A program made the position numbers and the translations under genes. A DNA stretch of 64,000 nucleotides from NCBI RefSeq assembly GCF_001685485.1, contig NZ_BDEL01000001.1, positions 62,001 through 126,000 of the forward strand, read 5' to 3'. Positions 48,515 through 57,071 of this stretch are shown here, piece by piece. The notes under the pieces are model-generated. The model searched no databases and was not told where the DNA came from. It worked only from the letters and a program-made list of their open reading frames with translations. How positions within the stretch are numbered: position 1 is the stretch's first letter; every line of letters starts with the position of its first letter. The DNA is from Formosa haliotis (GTDB taxonomy: Bacteria > Bacteroidota > Bacteroidia > Flavobacteriales > Flavobacteriaceae).

Positions 48515-49099
48515 TTAGGTTTCTATATCTAATTGAAAATGTATAGTAACAACATCTTCAATTTTTATTAAACCTAAGACTTTTTTAGGATTTTCTAATC
48601 CAAAATCTCTAATGTTTAAACGGATATCTCCAGAAGCCTTTAATGTATGGTCGCGAGAAACTGAAATAGGAATGGTATACGTTTTTGTAACACCAGCAAT
48701 TTTAAAATCTACAGTAGCTGTAGTACGTACAGGTTTTGTAATAGATCGTTTTACTTCTTTTAAATTAATTTCTATTTCAGGATAGTCTTCTGTTTTTAAT
48801 AATTTATGAAAATCTTTATTAATTAATTTTCTTCCGCAGTCAAACTCATTATTTACCAATACTAATTTAGCTTTGTTAAAAGCAATACTGTTTTCTGAAA
48901 TGGTATAACTTACCGGGATTTTATTTTTTAGTGTTAGGGCATTAAAATTACAAGCAAAGTTAGCAATGTTAGTAACCCCATTTACGGTGAGTTTACTACT
49001 TGGTAATATGCTTATAAATGCAGATTTATTTTGTGTGCTATTAACGAAAGATAAACCGATAATTACAACTAATAGGACAGCTAGTTTTTTTAATGTCAT
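48515..49099 (-). CDS. YceI-family periplasmic protein
   Basis: A 194-residue protein with a signal peptide (MTLKKLAVLLVVIIGLSFVNS) and a YceI lipocalin-like beta barrel (FISILPSSKLTVNGVTNIAN; KIAGVTKTYTIPISV; GDIRLNIRDFGL). YceI proteins bind isoprenoid or other long hydrophobic molecules in the periplasm. This copy is diverged from the second YceI protein at 50707-51300. It lacks a terminator-linked partner and is separated from the porin gene by a terminator, so it is an independent unit. Confidence 0.85.
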   Translation of the reverse strand: MTLKKLAVLLVVIIGLSFVNSTQNKSAFISILPSSKLTVNGVTNIANFACNFNALTLKNKIPVSYTISENSIAFNKAKLVLVNNEFDCGRKLINKDFHKLLKTEDYPEIEINLKEVKRSITKPVRTTATVDFKIAGVTKTYTIPISVSRDHTLKASGDIRLNIRDFGLENPKKVLGLIKIEDVVTIHFQLDIET

Positions 49100-49302
49100 A
49101 TTTAATTTTAATGGTTATGGGTTAGTGTTTTGTTTGAGTTAATCGCACTATGCATTTGTGGTTTGTTTGATTCGGTTGAAATGAATATCTAAAATTAATA
49201 ATTAGGATTTAATTTTACTAGATTTTTAAGCGTTAATACGGTAGCTTAATAATGAAATACATTAAATATACGATTGTATTTAAGAAGAAAACCTACTGAA
49301 TA

Positions 49303-49341
49303 AAAAAATCCTCACCAAGTTTAAACAGGTGAGGATTTTTT
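49303..49341 (-). terminator. Terminator after the porin gene
   Basis: AAAATCCTCACC - AAGTTTAAACA - GGTGAGGATTTTTT forms a 12-bp or longer stem with T runs, downstream of the porin stop at 49384. Confidence 0.88.
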
Positions 49342-49383
49342 AGAAGGCTATTATGCAATCTATAAGTTTAGTTGTTTCTAGAA

Positions 49384-50682
49384 TTAGAAACTAATTACAG
49401 CTTCGAACATGAATCCATTAAACTTACCATCGTTGTAGATGCTAGTTTCTGGGTAACCGTTGTACGATTGTGTTACATATTCTACTTTAGTTAAAATGTT
49501 TTTTGTCATAAACCAACCAGCACTTGCTTGGAATCTAGAAATATCGATATCGTCTGTGTCATCGTATTGAGAGTACACTACATTGTAACGTCCACCTACG
49601 TAGAATTTTTCATTCTGACCAAATCTGTAGATTAATTCTCCAGCATATTGTTGTGTTTTTCCGTCTTTAGTAGGAATAACAGTTACGTTTCCTTCGTCAT
49701 CTGTAGTAGTCGTTGAATTTGTAGAACCAGAAGTGTTTTCAATTGTTCCGAAAAATTCTAATCCTCTATATTTCACGAATGGGTTAATCATAATAGCAGT
49801 TACACTATTTTTAAAGCTTGGGTTAAAACGTCCAGATCTAAATCCAGTAGAACCAGGAGCTTCTAATACATTGTAGTATCTAGAACCTGCTCTATCTGCA
49901 CTATATAAGTATAAACTTGGGATATATCCAGTGTTGTATAAAGACCCTGTTAATCTTACTCTTAAGTCTGTGTTTATTTGCTTATCGTAACCTAATTTAG
50001 CTAAGAATGATGCACCACCAGTTTTTCCGTTACTTCCTTCAACAACAGATTGATTTAATTTACCGTTAGTAAAACCAACCATACTAATAAATCCATTTCT
50101 TTGGTAGTAAAGTTCCGCTCCAATTTCAGTTGTAAAAGAATCCATGATTAAGTTACCAACAAATGGGTTGTAAATAGCTTGGGCATTATCTGTTCTTCTA
50201 AAGTGAGCATCACCATAGTTGTTTTCCATCTGACCAATTCTAATAGTCGTATACTTCATAACGTTATCTAAAAGACCTTCTTTAATAAAGTCTAAAGCGT
50301 CTATTTGAAAGAAACCACCTTTTACATAAGGTTCTGGATGGTGACGAGAAGATAAATATGTTCTTAAGTGCATTCTAACACCTGGCGCTAAAGCAACGTC
50401 TAAATCTAAGTTTGCTGTAGGTAAGTTAAAGTTAGATCCGATTTGTGCTAAAGGCACACCTGAATTCTCATGACTTAAGCCTTGAAATTGTAAAGCGAAA
50501 GAACCACCCATTCTTACTTTAATTTTTTCGAAAGTAGAAATGGTATCTTTAGGATCTTCAAATACATTAATCCCACGTTGATCTGGTTTTCTGTAATTAT
50601 CTAAATCTCTACTTTGAGCATTAACACTTATACCTGTAAGCGCTAAAACTACTACTAAAAGCGTTGTGTAAAATTGTTTCAT
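49384..50682 (-). CDS. Outer-membrane porin-like beta barrel
   Basis: A 432-residue protein with a signal peptide (MKQFYTTLLVVVLALTGISVNAQ) and alternating hydrophobic and polar residues typical of a beta-barrel, ending in a C-terminal Phe (FMFEAVISF), the outer-membrane assembly signal. Features such as MRIGQMENNYGDAHFRRTDN-like loops and repeated aromatic girdles fit the phosphate-selective porin/OprP-like group, but this is a tentative placement. It follows a YceI gene by 24 bases on the same strand, so the two are probably co-transcribed and may handle the same ligand. Confidence 0.8.
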   Translation of the reverse strand: MKQFYTTLLVVVLALTGISVNAQSRDLDNYRKPDQRGINVFEDPKDTISTFEKIKVRMGGSFALQFQGLSHENSGVPLAQIGSNFNLPTANLDLDVALAPGVRMHLRTYLSSRHHPEPYVKGGFFQIDALDFIKEGLLDNVMKYTTIRIGQMENNYGDAHFRRTDNAQAIYNPFVGNLIMDSFTTEIGAELYYQRNGFISMVGFTNGKLNQSVVEGSNGKTGGASFLAKLGYDKQINTDLRVRLTGSLYNTGYIPSLYLYSADRAGSRYYNVLEAPGSTGFRSGRFNPSFKNSVTAIMINPFVKYRGLEFFGTIENTSGSTNSTTTTDDEGNVTVIPTKDGKTQQYAGELIYRFGQNEKFYVGGRYNVVYSQYDDTDDIDISRFQASAGWFMTKNILTKVEYVTQSYNGYPETSIYNDGKFNGFMFEAVISF

Positions 50683-50706
50683 TTGTTTTGATTTGAATTG
50701 ATTAAA

Positions 50707-51300
50707 TTATTGTTTTAAAACAGTGCTAAATTCTATTTTTAAATCATCACCTGTGGTAATGGTTCCAAACATAGCTTTAGGAGGATCTATTTTGAAGCTT
50801 GTCATTTTAAAGCTATAGTCTCCATTAAGTTTAGCTGTTGTACCATTAACATTTAAAGTAAAATCTAAAGCAATACTATTGGTTACTCCTGCAATGGTAA
50901 GGTCTCCAGTAGATTTTACTGCATAAGAACCATTTCCGTTAGCTGTAATCGCGTTAACTTTAGTTAATTTAAATTGAATGGTTTTAAATTTACTTGTATT
51001 TAAAGCCTTGTAAGTGTTTTTATCCATACCAGATTTTCCACTTTTTAAACTTTCTGCAACTACTTCAAAATTTAAAGAGGTAATAGAAGGTGTTTCTGTA
51101 GCATTGTCTAAAACGATAGATCCGCTTTGTTGTTCCGCTACAACTTCCCAGTCGTGTAAACTTGAAGTTCCGAATACAGTTAGTTTAGAATCAGAATTAC
51201 TTAATGTATACGTTTGTGCAAACGTTGTTAAGGTTCCGAATAAAGCAATAAAAAGAAATAATTTCTGTGAAATTTTTAATGAATGATTTTCAGTTTTCAT
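50707..51300 (-). CDS. YceI-family periplasmic protein
   Basis: A 197-residue YceI protein with a signal peptide (KLFLFIALFGTLTTFAQ). The barrel strands are clear: KLTVFGTSSLHDWEVVAEQQ at the start, GDLTIAGVTNSIALDFTLN in the middle and FKMTSFKIDPPKAMFGTITT near the end. It lies 24 bases before the porin gene in the same direction and behind a large upstream control region, so this is the promoter-proximal gene of the YceI-porin operon. Ligand unknown, probably a polyisoprenoid-like lipid. Confidence 0.88.
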   Translation of the reverse strand: MKTENHSLKISQKLFLFIALFGTLTTFAQTYTLSNSDSKLTVFGTSSLHDWEVVAEQQSGSIVLDNATETPSITSLNFEVVAESLKSGKSGMDKNTYKALNTSKFKTIQFKLTKVNAITANGNGSYAVKSTGDLTIAGVTNSIALDFTLNVNGTTAKLNGDYSFKMTSFKIDPPKAMFGTITTGDDLKIEFSTVLKQ

Positions 51301-51384
51301 AATTAAAAAATTTTAGTATTGATTATTATGGTTTCAAAAAAAGGTTTAAAGTTATACGATGTATAAAAACCTGAATTTGCAGTG

Positions 51385-51392
51385 CAAATATA
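51385..51392 (-). promoter_or_regulatory. Probable -7 element of the YceI-porin promoter
   Basis: On the minus strand the sequence reads TATATTTGC, a match to TAnnTTTG, 85 bases before the YceI start. No clear -33 TTTG at the right distance, which would fit an activator-dependent promoter. Confidence 0.5.
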
Positions 51393-51478
51393 CGACGCAT
51401 CTATATATTTCGCTTACTCTTGTATATACAGTAGCACTAAGTGTATTAACACAATTTTGGCTTAATATGAGATATGCT

Positions 51479-51493
51479 GTGGTATTACACCAC
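51479..51493. promoter_or_regulatory. 15-bp near-palindrome, candidate operator
   Basis: GTGGTAT-T-ACACCAC, one mismatch from a perfect dyad, 87 bases upstream of the TATATTTG element. It matches the palindrome at 44836-44850 at 12 of 15 positions. Confidence 0.45.
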
Positions 51494-51524
51494 ATATAAA
51501 ACTTTTTGTTTTAACATTTTTTTA

Positions 51525-51540
51525 ACAACGATAACGTTGT
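51525..51540. promoter_or_regulatory. Inverted repeat ACAACG-N4-CGTTGT
   Basis: A perfect 6-bp dyad with a four-base spacer in the YceI-porin control region; possible operator, no regulator assigned. Confidence 0.3.
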
Positions 51541-51588
51541 AATAATATCTGTGTTTTGTCAATTTTATTAATGAATATTCAATAAAAC

Positions 51589-51602
51589 ATGACAAATGTC
51601 AT
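51589..51602. promoter_or_regulatory. Inverted repeat ATGACA-N2-TGTCAT
   Basis: A perfect 6-bp dyad with a two-base spacer, about 210 bases upstream of the predicted YceI transcription start; possible operator, no regulator assigned. Confidence 0.3.
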
Positions 51603-51746
51603 AAAATTTAGATATAATTAAATGAGTTGTGATACTCTAAAGGTTAAATTTGTGTTATTTTGTTTAAAAGAACCTTATAAATTTTCCCCCCTTTAGGGCG
51701 AATTTATTTTTATGTTTTCCTTAAAACTAGCTTTAGGGACTAAAAA

Positions 51747-51779
51747 AAAGCATAGTATTAAAAATGAATACTATGCTTT
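51747..51779 (-). terminator. Terminator of the FAD oxidoreductase gene
   Basis: AAAGCATAGTATT - AAAAATG - AATACTATGCTTT forms a 13-bp stem about 45 bases beyond the stop codon on the minus strand, with a T run in that direction. Confidence 0.85.
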
Positions 51780-51822
51780 AAATAAGATGTAATTTATTTT
51801 GTTTTTTTGCGCTGCTGTTTAA

Positions 51823-53730
51823 TTATTGAATTTGGTAATAGTCTTTATAGAGGCGTTCTGCAAATTCATATCTTTTCATTTTTTTTCCATAATACGTAGT
51901 AGGATCTAAATTGAGGTTTTTGCAAGCCTTTTCAATATCTTTTTTATGAATTTTTTTATTAGGATTAGCTTTCCAATCGGTAAACACACCTTCTAACCCT
52001 AGAAACTGTATGGCCTTATAATAAGTATCTGTTTTAGAAATATCTTTAAAATAGATAAGAACTGCGTTATTTTCTAGCAATTGGTTTTGAAGCTTTTTAA
52101 TCGATATGGATTGTACTGGAGTTTGGTCGTTTATGCTTATAACAGAAGCTAAACCTGCTGCTTCACCTAAAGCCATCCAAGTGGGTTCCATACGAATGGC
52201 CGAAAACCCTAAATGCGATCCAGAAATAGGTACAGGTGCTAAGACGTTTTCTATAGTTTTTGGAACTATAACGCCGTAAGGAATGGTAAAAGGTTCTGTA
52301 GCGTAACTTATAAAACCATCTAAATGCACACGATTGTCTTCGCGTTTTCTAACCCCATGAGAATCTATAGAATAATGTCCTGCAGAAATACTATTAGCAT
52401 GAAGGGGAGGTCTTTTGTCTTTTGCAGTTGGTAAGGCATCATGAGCAGTAAAAAAATAGGAGCCTTGCATACGTCTCCCTTCTCGTACATAAACTTGTCT
52501 AGGAAAATTATCATTACTTACGTATTCGTCTTTAGCTAATCCCCATTTTAGGCATTCGTTTTTAAACCAATCAGGAAGTTCTTCGTCATGTTGTGCAAAC
52601 CAAAGTAACCCTAAAGTATAGTCCTTAAGTCTGTTGGCAAAAGTATCTCGCCATTTCCAACTCGCTTCTGGCCATTTCCAATTTTCCTCTGGCAAATCGG
52701 TAGAAATAAAAGCAAGATGCTGATTGTTGGCATCTGTTTTAGAGTTCGGAATTGTAATTTTATTTACAAGTCTATTTATCCCTTCCGGAGCTCCAGGAAC
52801 TTTTGGTTTGCTACTTTGTTCGGGATGGTTAAGTACCGGTCTCGGCTCTGCATGATGTTTTAAATAATTAAAATAATGGTGTCCGGTATATTTTCCTGTT
52901 ACCACATCCTGGATTAAAGACGTATAGTCGTCTCTATTATAGGAGCTTGGTTTTTTTATGGCTACAAAATTATCTGGATTCGTGGTTAAACACAGTCTAT
53001 AATTAAATGCCTGAATAGTAGTGTCCTTTTCGAAAGTAGATCCTGCGCCTATTGGGCCTTCCCAATATTTGTAGACTTTACCCGCATATTTTTCATTATA
53101 TTCAGACTGACCTTCTCTACCTACTAAATAAGGAATACCTGCAGCTGCAATTAAATCGCCCTCGTAAGTGGCGTCTATAAACGTTAACCCGGTTATGGTT
53201 TGATGGTGTCCTGTAGCACGATTAAGGATTTTAATATTTCGAACTCTATTATTTTCAACAGTAATGTTTTTTGGATTCACATCAAATTGATGATATTTTA
53301 ATACTGTAATTGAAGGATGTTCTGAAATCATTTGCTCTAAAACGGCTTCTGCAACCGAGGGTTCAAAATGATAACCATTACTACAATCTTTTACTTGTTT
53401 TGAATTTTTTCCGTAGGTATCTATATAATGTTTTTCAATGCGGCTAACAAAGGTTTTAAATAAGCCTCCAACGGCTCCACGTGTTTGTATGTCGGTTGCT
53501 CCAAGTCCGTTTGCCGGTAAACCTCCTATATGTTTAGAACGTTCTATAATAATACTATTTTTTCCTGCTCTACTTGCAGCAATAGCAGCCATTATTCCCG
53601 AAGGTGTTCCGCCAACAATAACCAAATCATAGGGATTTGTGTTTTCTTGAGGTGTTTGTCCGATAACCTGAACCGTAAATAGCATGGAAATAAACGAAAA
53701 GTAGAAAAGCTGTTTTGTAGACTTAATCAT
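51823..53730 (-). CDS. Secreted FAD-dependent oxidoreductase (FAD_oxidored family)
   Basis: A 635-residue protein from the ATG at 53730 with a Sec signal peptide (MIKSTKQLFYFSFISMLFTV). The dinucleotide-binding fold follows (YDLVIVGGTPSGIMAAIAAS; GGxxxG) and a second FAD contact near TFIDATYEGDLIAAAG. Such proteins (PF12831) are common in polysaccharide-using Bacteroidota, but no carbohydrate genes flank this one and its substrate is unknown. An upstream ATG at 53826 would place the promoter inside the gene and the signal peptide internally, so I reject it. Own promoter and terminator, hence a single-gene unit. Confidence 0.87.
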   Translation of the reverse strand: MIKSTKQLFYFSFISMLFTVQVIGQTPQENTNPYDLVIVGGTPSGIMAAIAASRAGKNSIIIERSKHIGGLPANGLGATDIQTRGAVGGLFKTFVSRIEKHYIDTYGKNSKQVKDCSNGYHFEPSVAEAVLEQMISEHPSITVLKYHQFDVNPKNITVENNRVRNIKILNRATGHHQTITGLTFIDATYEGDLIAAAGIPYLVGREGQSEYNEKYAGKVYKYWEGPIGAGSTFEKDTTIQAFNYRLCLTTNPDNFVAIKKPSSYNRDDYTSLIQDVVTGKYTGHHYFNYLKHHAEPRPVLNHPEQSSKPKVPGAPEGINRLVNKITIPNSKTDANNQHLAFISTDLPEENWKWPEASWKWRDTFANRLKDYTLGLLWFAQHDEELPDWFKNECLKWGLAKDEYVSNDNFPRQVYVREGRRMQGSYFFTAHDALPTAKDKRPPLHANSISAGHYSIDSHGVRKREDNRVHLDGFISYATEPFTIPYGVIVPKTIENVLAPVPISGSHLGFSAIRMEPTWMALGEAAGLASVISINDQTPVQSISIKKLQNQLLENNAVLIYFKDISKTDTYYKAIQFLGLEGVFTDWKANPNKKIHKKDIEKACKNLNLDPTTYYGKKMKRYEFAERLYKDYYQIQ

Positions 53731-54049
53731 AAGTACGGGTTTACATAAATTAAAATACCCCCAAAAAAATGAAGTTTTAAGAGGGTATGTACAAATATAA
53801 TTAGTTTTACTTAGTAATGATGTCAATATGTAGATTTTAAGAATTTGTAATGGCCTTGTTTTTATAAATTATAGGATACTGAAGGATTGTTTTAGTAAGC
53901 AATTCAAACTAAAATTTTTATTGTAGAACCTTAGCTTTTGGTATGATGTTGAATCGAAAAAAAAAGATGCTTGTATAATTTAATATTATTTTAATAGTAA
54001 TCGTTTTTAAAAATACTACTTTCATTAAGATTAATTAAAACATATAAAA
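53731..54049. other. Divergent intergenic region
   Basis: It contains the leader and promoter of the FAD oxidoreductase at its left end. The rest is AT-rich, with no gene seen; I found no convincing promoter for the gene at 54050. Confidence 0.5.
53792..53826 (-). promoter_or_regulatory. Promoter of the FAD oxidoreductase gene
   Basis: On the minus strand, TTG at 53824-53826, a 24-base spacer (one base beyond the usual range) and TATATTTG at 53792-53799. Together with the signal peptide it supports the start at 53730. Confidence 0.55.
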
Positions 54050-54565
54050 ATGAGTAAATTAGATAAGTACACTGAGGAAGAATGGAATAAAATTGCAGCT
54101 TTACCACAGTTAGTAGGGGGTATAATAGCAGGAGCAGATAGCAGTGGATTAGTAGGCACCACAAAAGAAATGTTTGCAACGGCAAAGAGTTATATTGGAG
54201 CTCGTGAAAAGTATCCGAATAACACATTAATTCAAGCTATTGTTCCAAATACCAAAGATCCAAAGGTTGCTATGGAAGATGCTAAAGTAGAGCGTAACCG
54301 ACTTGTAGATCAAATTAAAGCGTATGGCGTAAAAAGTAAAGAAGAATTAGCAACCAAAGTTTTAGCGGAATGTTCTGCTACTATGAATGTGCTAAAGGAA
54401 AAAGAGTCTGACGAGACCGTAAACGAATTTAAAACTTGGTTACTAGAAATTGCAGATAATGTGGCCCATGCAGGTACAGAAGGTGATTTTCTAGGCTTTG
54501 GAGGTGTTAAATTTAGCGATAAAGAAAAAGCCGTTTTTAATACTTTAAAAGAAACGTTGCAATAG
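54050..54565 (+). CDS. Soluble protein of unknown function
   Basis: A 171-residue, lysine- and glutamate-rich protein with no signal peptide or membrane helix, starting MSKLDKYTEEEWNKIAALPQ. A glycine-rich segment LVGGIIAGADSSGLVG (about residues 21-36) and predicted long helices follow. I do not recognise the family. It stands alone with its own strong terminator and an AT-rich upstream region. The even helix-forming composition suggests a cytoplasmic, possibly stress-related protein, but this is only an impression. Confidence 0.7.
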   Translation: MSKLDKYTEEEWNKIAALPQLVGGIIAGADSSGLVGTTKEMFATAKSYIGAREKYPNNTLIQAIVPNTKDPKVAMEDAKVERNRLVDQIKAYGVKSKEELATKVLAECSATMNVLKEKESDETVNEFKTWLLEIADNVAHAGTEGDFLGFGGVKFSDKEKAVFNTLKETLQ

Positions 54566-54586
54566 GCATATTACAAATTATAACAT

Positions 54587-54627
54587 AAAAAAGTGGGTTG
54601 AAATTTAAATTTCAACCCACTTTTTTT
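54587..54627. terminator. Bidirectional terminator with long perfect stem
   Basis: AAAAAGTGGGTTGAAATTT directly followed by AAATTTCAACCCACTTTTTT, an almost perfect palindrome with runs of A and T at its ends, between the convergent 54050 gene and murA. Confidence 0.9.
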
Positions 54628-54642
54628 AACTATATTTTTTAT

Positions 54643-55958
54643 TTAGTTACTATCTATACGAGTAATTTTCGCACCAATAGCACGTAAGCGTTCGTCTATG
54701 TTTTCGTAACCTCTATCTATTTGTTCTATATTATGAATGGTCGATGTCCCTTTTGCAGACAGGGCAGCTATTAAAAGAGAAACCCCGGCACGAATATCTG
54801 GCGATGTCATAGTAGTAGCTTTTAAGCTCGACTTAAAATCATGACCAATAACTGTAGCACGATGCGGATCGCAAAGAATAATTTTAGCGCCCATATCGAT
54901 TAATTTATCGACAAAGAAAAGTCGGCTTTCAAACATTTTTTGATGAATTAAAACACTTCCTCTAGCTTGGGTTGCAACTACTAAAATAATACTTAGTAAA
55001 TCTGGAGTAAAACCTGGCCAAGGGGCATCGGAAATGGTTAAAATAGAGCCATCAATAAAATTCTGAATTTCGTAACCATCTGTATGTGCTGGAATATGAA
55101 TATCGTCGCCTTGTTGTTCTACCGTAATTCCTAATTTTCTAATTACATTTGGGATTTGCCCAAGATCGTTCCAACTTACATTTTTATGGTTAGTTCGCTT
55201 TTTGTCATCGCAGCTAAACCAATCCAACTTCCAATTTCAATCATATCTGGAAGCATACGATGCTCTGTTCCGCCTAAACTATCTACACCATCTATAATTA
55301 ACATGTTAGAGCCAATGCCACTAATTTTGGCACCCATTCGGTTTAACATTTTACAAAGTTGTTGTAAATAGGGCTCGCATGCGGCGTTGTAAATGGTTGT
55401 TCTACCTTCGGCTAAAACCGCGGCCATAACAATATTAGCAGTACCAGTTACAGAAGCTTCATCAAGAAGCATATAGGTTCCTTTTAGTTTTTTCGCTTCA
55501 ACCCCATAAAAGTGATCTTCGCGGTTGTATCTAAAGGTTGCGCCCAGGTTTATAAAACCTTCAAAATGGGTATCTAATCTACGACGACCAATTTTATCTC
55601 CTCCTGGTTTAGGTATATAACCTTTTCCGAAACGGGCTAAAAGCGGTCCAACAATCATTATAGAACCACGTAATCCTTTCCCGTCTTCTTTAAACGCTTC
55701 AGATTCTAAATATTTTAAATTTACCTCGTCTGCTTTAAACGTATAAGTGCCAGGAGAAAGCTTATTAATTTTTACACCTAGCTTGCGTAGCAGTTCGATA
55801 AGTTTATTTACATCAACTATATCTGGAATGTTACTTATTGTAATTTCTTCGGCAGTTAAAAGTACTGCACATAAAATTTGTAGGGCTTCGTTTTTTGCGC
55901 CTTGAGGTTGGATGCTACCTTTTAATTGGTGTTGTCCTTCTATAATAAATGTAGCCAT
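54643..55958 (-). CDS. murA: UDP-N-acetylglucosamine 1-carboxyvinyltransferase, frameshifted
   Basis: The first step of peptidoglycan synthesis: enolpyruvyl transfer from PEP to UDP-GlcNAc. The frame from 55958 stops at 55176, but the rest ([18 protein letters not shown] to the stop at 54643) is intact in the next frame. Adding one base to the A run opposite 55181-55185 joins TIK to NVSW, giving about 438 residues. As the enzyme is essential, a sequencing error is likely. EPSP-synthase-like folds, the [17 protein letters not shown] segment and [16 protein letters not shown] are visible. The usual active-site Cys (C115 in E. coli, GGCxIG) is replaced by D121 here (GGDKIG). DUF4290 lies directly upstream in the same direction. 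Confidence 0.93.
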
Positions 55959-55963
55959 AGCTA

Positions 55964-56623
55964 TTAGTAGCGTTTTCTATTACGGTTAGAATTTGAATTT
56001 GTGTTTTTCTTGTAGGTCTTTTTTGAATTCGAAGATGAATTGTATTTTGTTTTACTACGTAATAAACTTGAAGCATCAGATAAATCTTCGTCGGTATTTT
56101 TTAAATTGATTTTACCTTCAGACAATTCATATAAATGATTAAAAATAACATTGTCGTCTACGGTATCCTTGTTCCAATTTAAAAAACATTTTTTCATGTG
56201 ATTTGCTATGGTATAAATAAGCGCATCTTTAAGTTCGCCTTCTTCCCAAGTATTAGCAACATCGATCATGGTTTTAATATTATTTCCGTAGAAACGATAT
56301 TTAGGAAAATTTTGAGGATAAGGTAAGGGGTCTGGTCTTTTTTCAAGTAATTCTCTGTCTGGAACACCATAAGGGGAATCGACATCTAGTTCAAAACCAG
56401 AAATTATAAAAAGCTGATCCCATAGTTTATGTTGAAAATCGGGTACATCGCGTAAATGCGGTTGTAAATTTCCCATAACAGCAATTATGGCATGGGCCTC
56501 TTTATTTCTGTCGTCTCTATTTTCTATGGTTTTGGCATGATTTACCATTTTTTGAAGATGTCTTCCATACTCAGGAATAATCAAATGTTCACGCTCGGTG
56601 TTGTATTGTATGTTATCTATCAA
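55964..56623 (-). CDS. DUF4290 family protein
   Basis: A 219-residue protein starting [20 protein letters not shown], a Bacteroidota-specific family (DUF4290) of unknown function, commonly found beside murA. Conserved segments: [20 protein letters not shown] and [17 protein letters not shown]. The last 30 residues are a low-complexity Ser/Asn/Lys-rich tail ([20 protein letters not shown]). It ends five bases before the murA start, so both are probably co-transcribed. No catalytic motif is visible. Confidence 0.88.
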   Translation of the reverse strand: MIDNIQYNTEREHLIIPEYGRHLQKMVNHAKTIENRDDRNKEAHAIIAVMGNLQPHLRDVPDFQHKLWDQLFIISGFELDVDSPYGVPDRELLEKRPDPLPYPQNFPKYRFYGNNIKTMIDVANTWEEGELKDALIYTIANHMKKCFLNWNKDTVDDNVIFNHLYELSEGKINLKNTDEDLSDASSLLRSKTKYNSSSNSKKTYKKNTNSNSNRNRKRY

Positions 56624-56687
56624 AATATAAAGTGTAGTATTAAAATGTGCACGAAGTAATTATGCCCTCGCAAAATACAAAAAATAA

Positions 56688-56981
56688 TTAAAGACTAATA
56701 ACGCCTTCAACTTTTTCTGTAACTTCTTTATATTTTTCAATTACGGCTTCTGGATCCTTCATTCTAACATTTATAGAAACACTGGTGTATTTCCCGTTTT
56801 TAGAAGGAATAGTATTAATAACCGCACCTAGGTTATTAAATAAATCTTCTATTTGGGTGATTTTGTCTGTTTCTGTTTTTACAATAAATTTGTATAAATA
56901 TTCTGATGGCCATTGGGCAGTATCATATAATTGCGCCTTTAATTTTTCGTAAAACTCCTTCGGATTTTGTGCTGTGCTCAT
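56688..56981 (-). CDS. DUF493 family protein (YbeD-like)
   Basis: A 97-residue small protein of the DUF493/YbeD family with an ACT-like ferredoxin fold: strands in YLYKFIVKTETDKITQIEDL and YTSVSINVRMKDPEAVIEKY. The family is conserved but its biochemical role is unclear; regulation of enzymes by a ligand is a common idea. It lies 64 bases upstream of the DUF4290 gene on the same strand and is divergent from the NTPase gene. Confidence 0.85.
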   Translation of the reverse strand: MSTAQNPKEFYEKLKAQLYDTAQWPSEYLYKFIVKTETDKITQIEDLFNNLGAVINTIPSKNGKYTSVSINVRMKDPEAVIEKYKEVTEKVEGVISL

Positions 56982-57071
56982 AGTTATTTTTTAAGTTATA
57001 AAGATAGTATTTCGATTCGATTTTTTATTTCTGATTTAAATCACGAATTTTACAACCAAAACCTTGCCAAA

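Larger units (their letters stand above)
51301..51822. other. Large control region upstream of the YceI-porin operon
   Basis: No gene seen. On the minus strand it holds a -7 element (51385-51392) and further inverted repeats: GTGT-ATTA-ACAC at 51441-51452, a GTGGTATTACACCAC dyad at 51479-51493, ACAACG-ATAA-CGTTGT at 51525-51540 and ATGACA-AA-TGTCAT at 51589-51602. The right end carries the terminator of the FAD oxidoreductase gene (51747-51779). Confidence 0.55.

Noticed and set aside
53731..53826. An upstream ATG for the FAD oxidoreductase
   Set aside because: It would bury the signal peptide and place the promoter-like TATATTTG element inside the coding region.
56967..57071. A 35-residue N-terminal extension of the NTPase
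   Set aside because: It overlaps the start of the divergent DUF493 gene, lacks family similarity, and the TTG at 57072 places the start just before the P-loop as in relatives.
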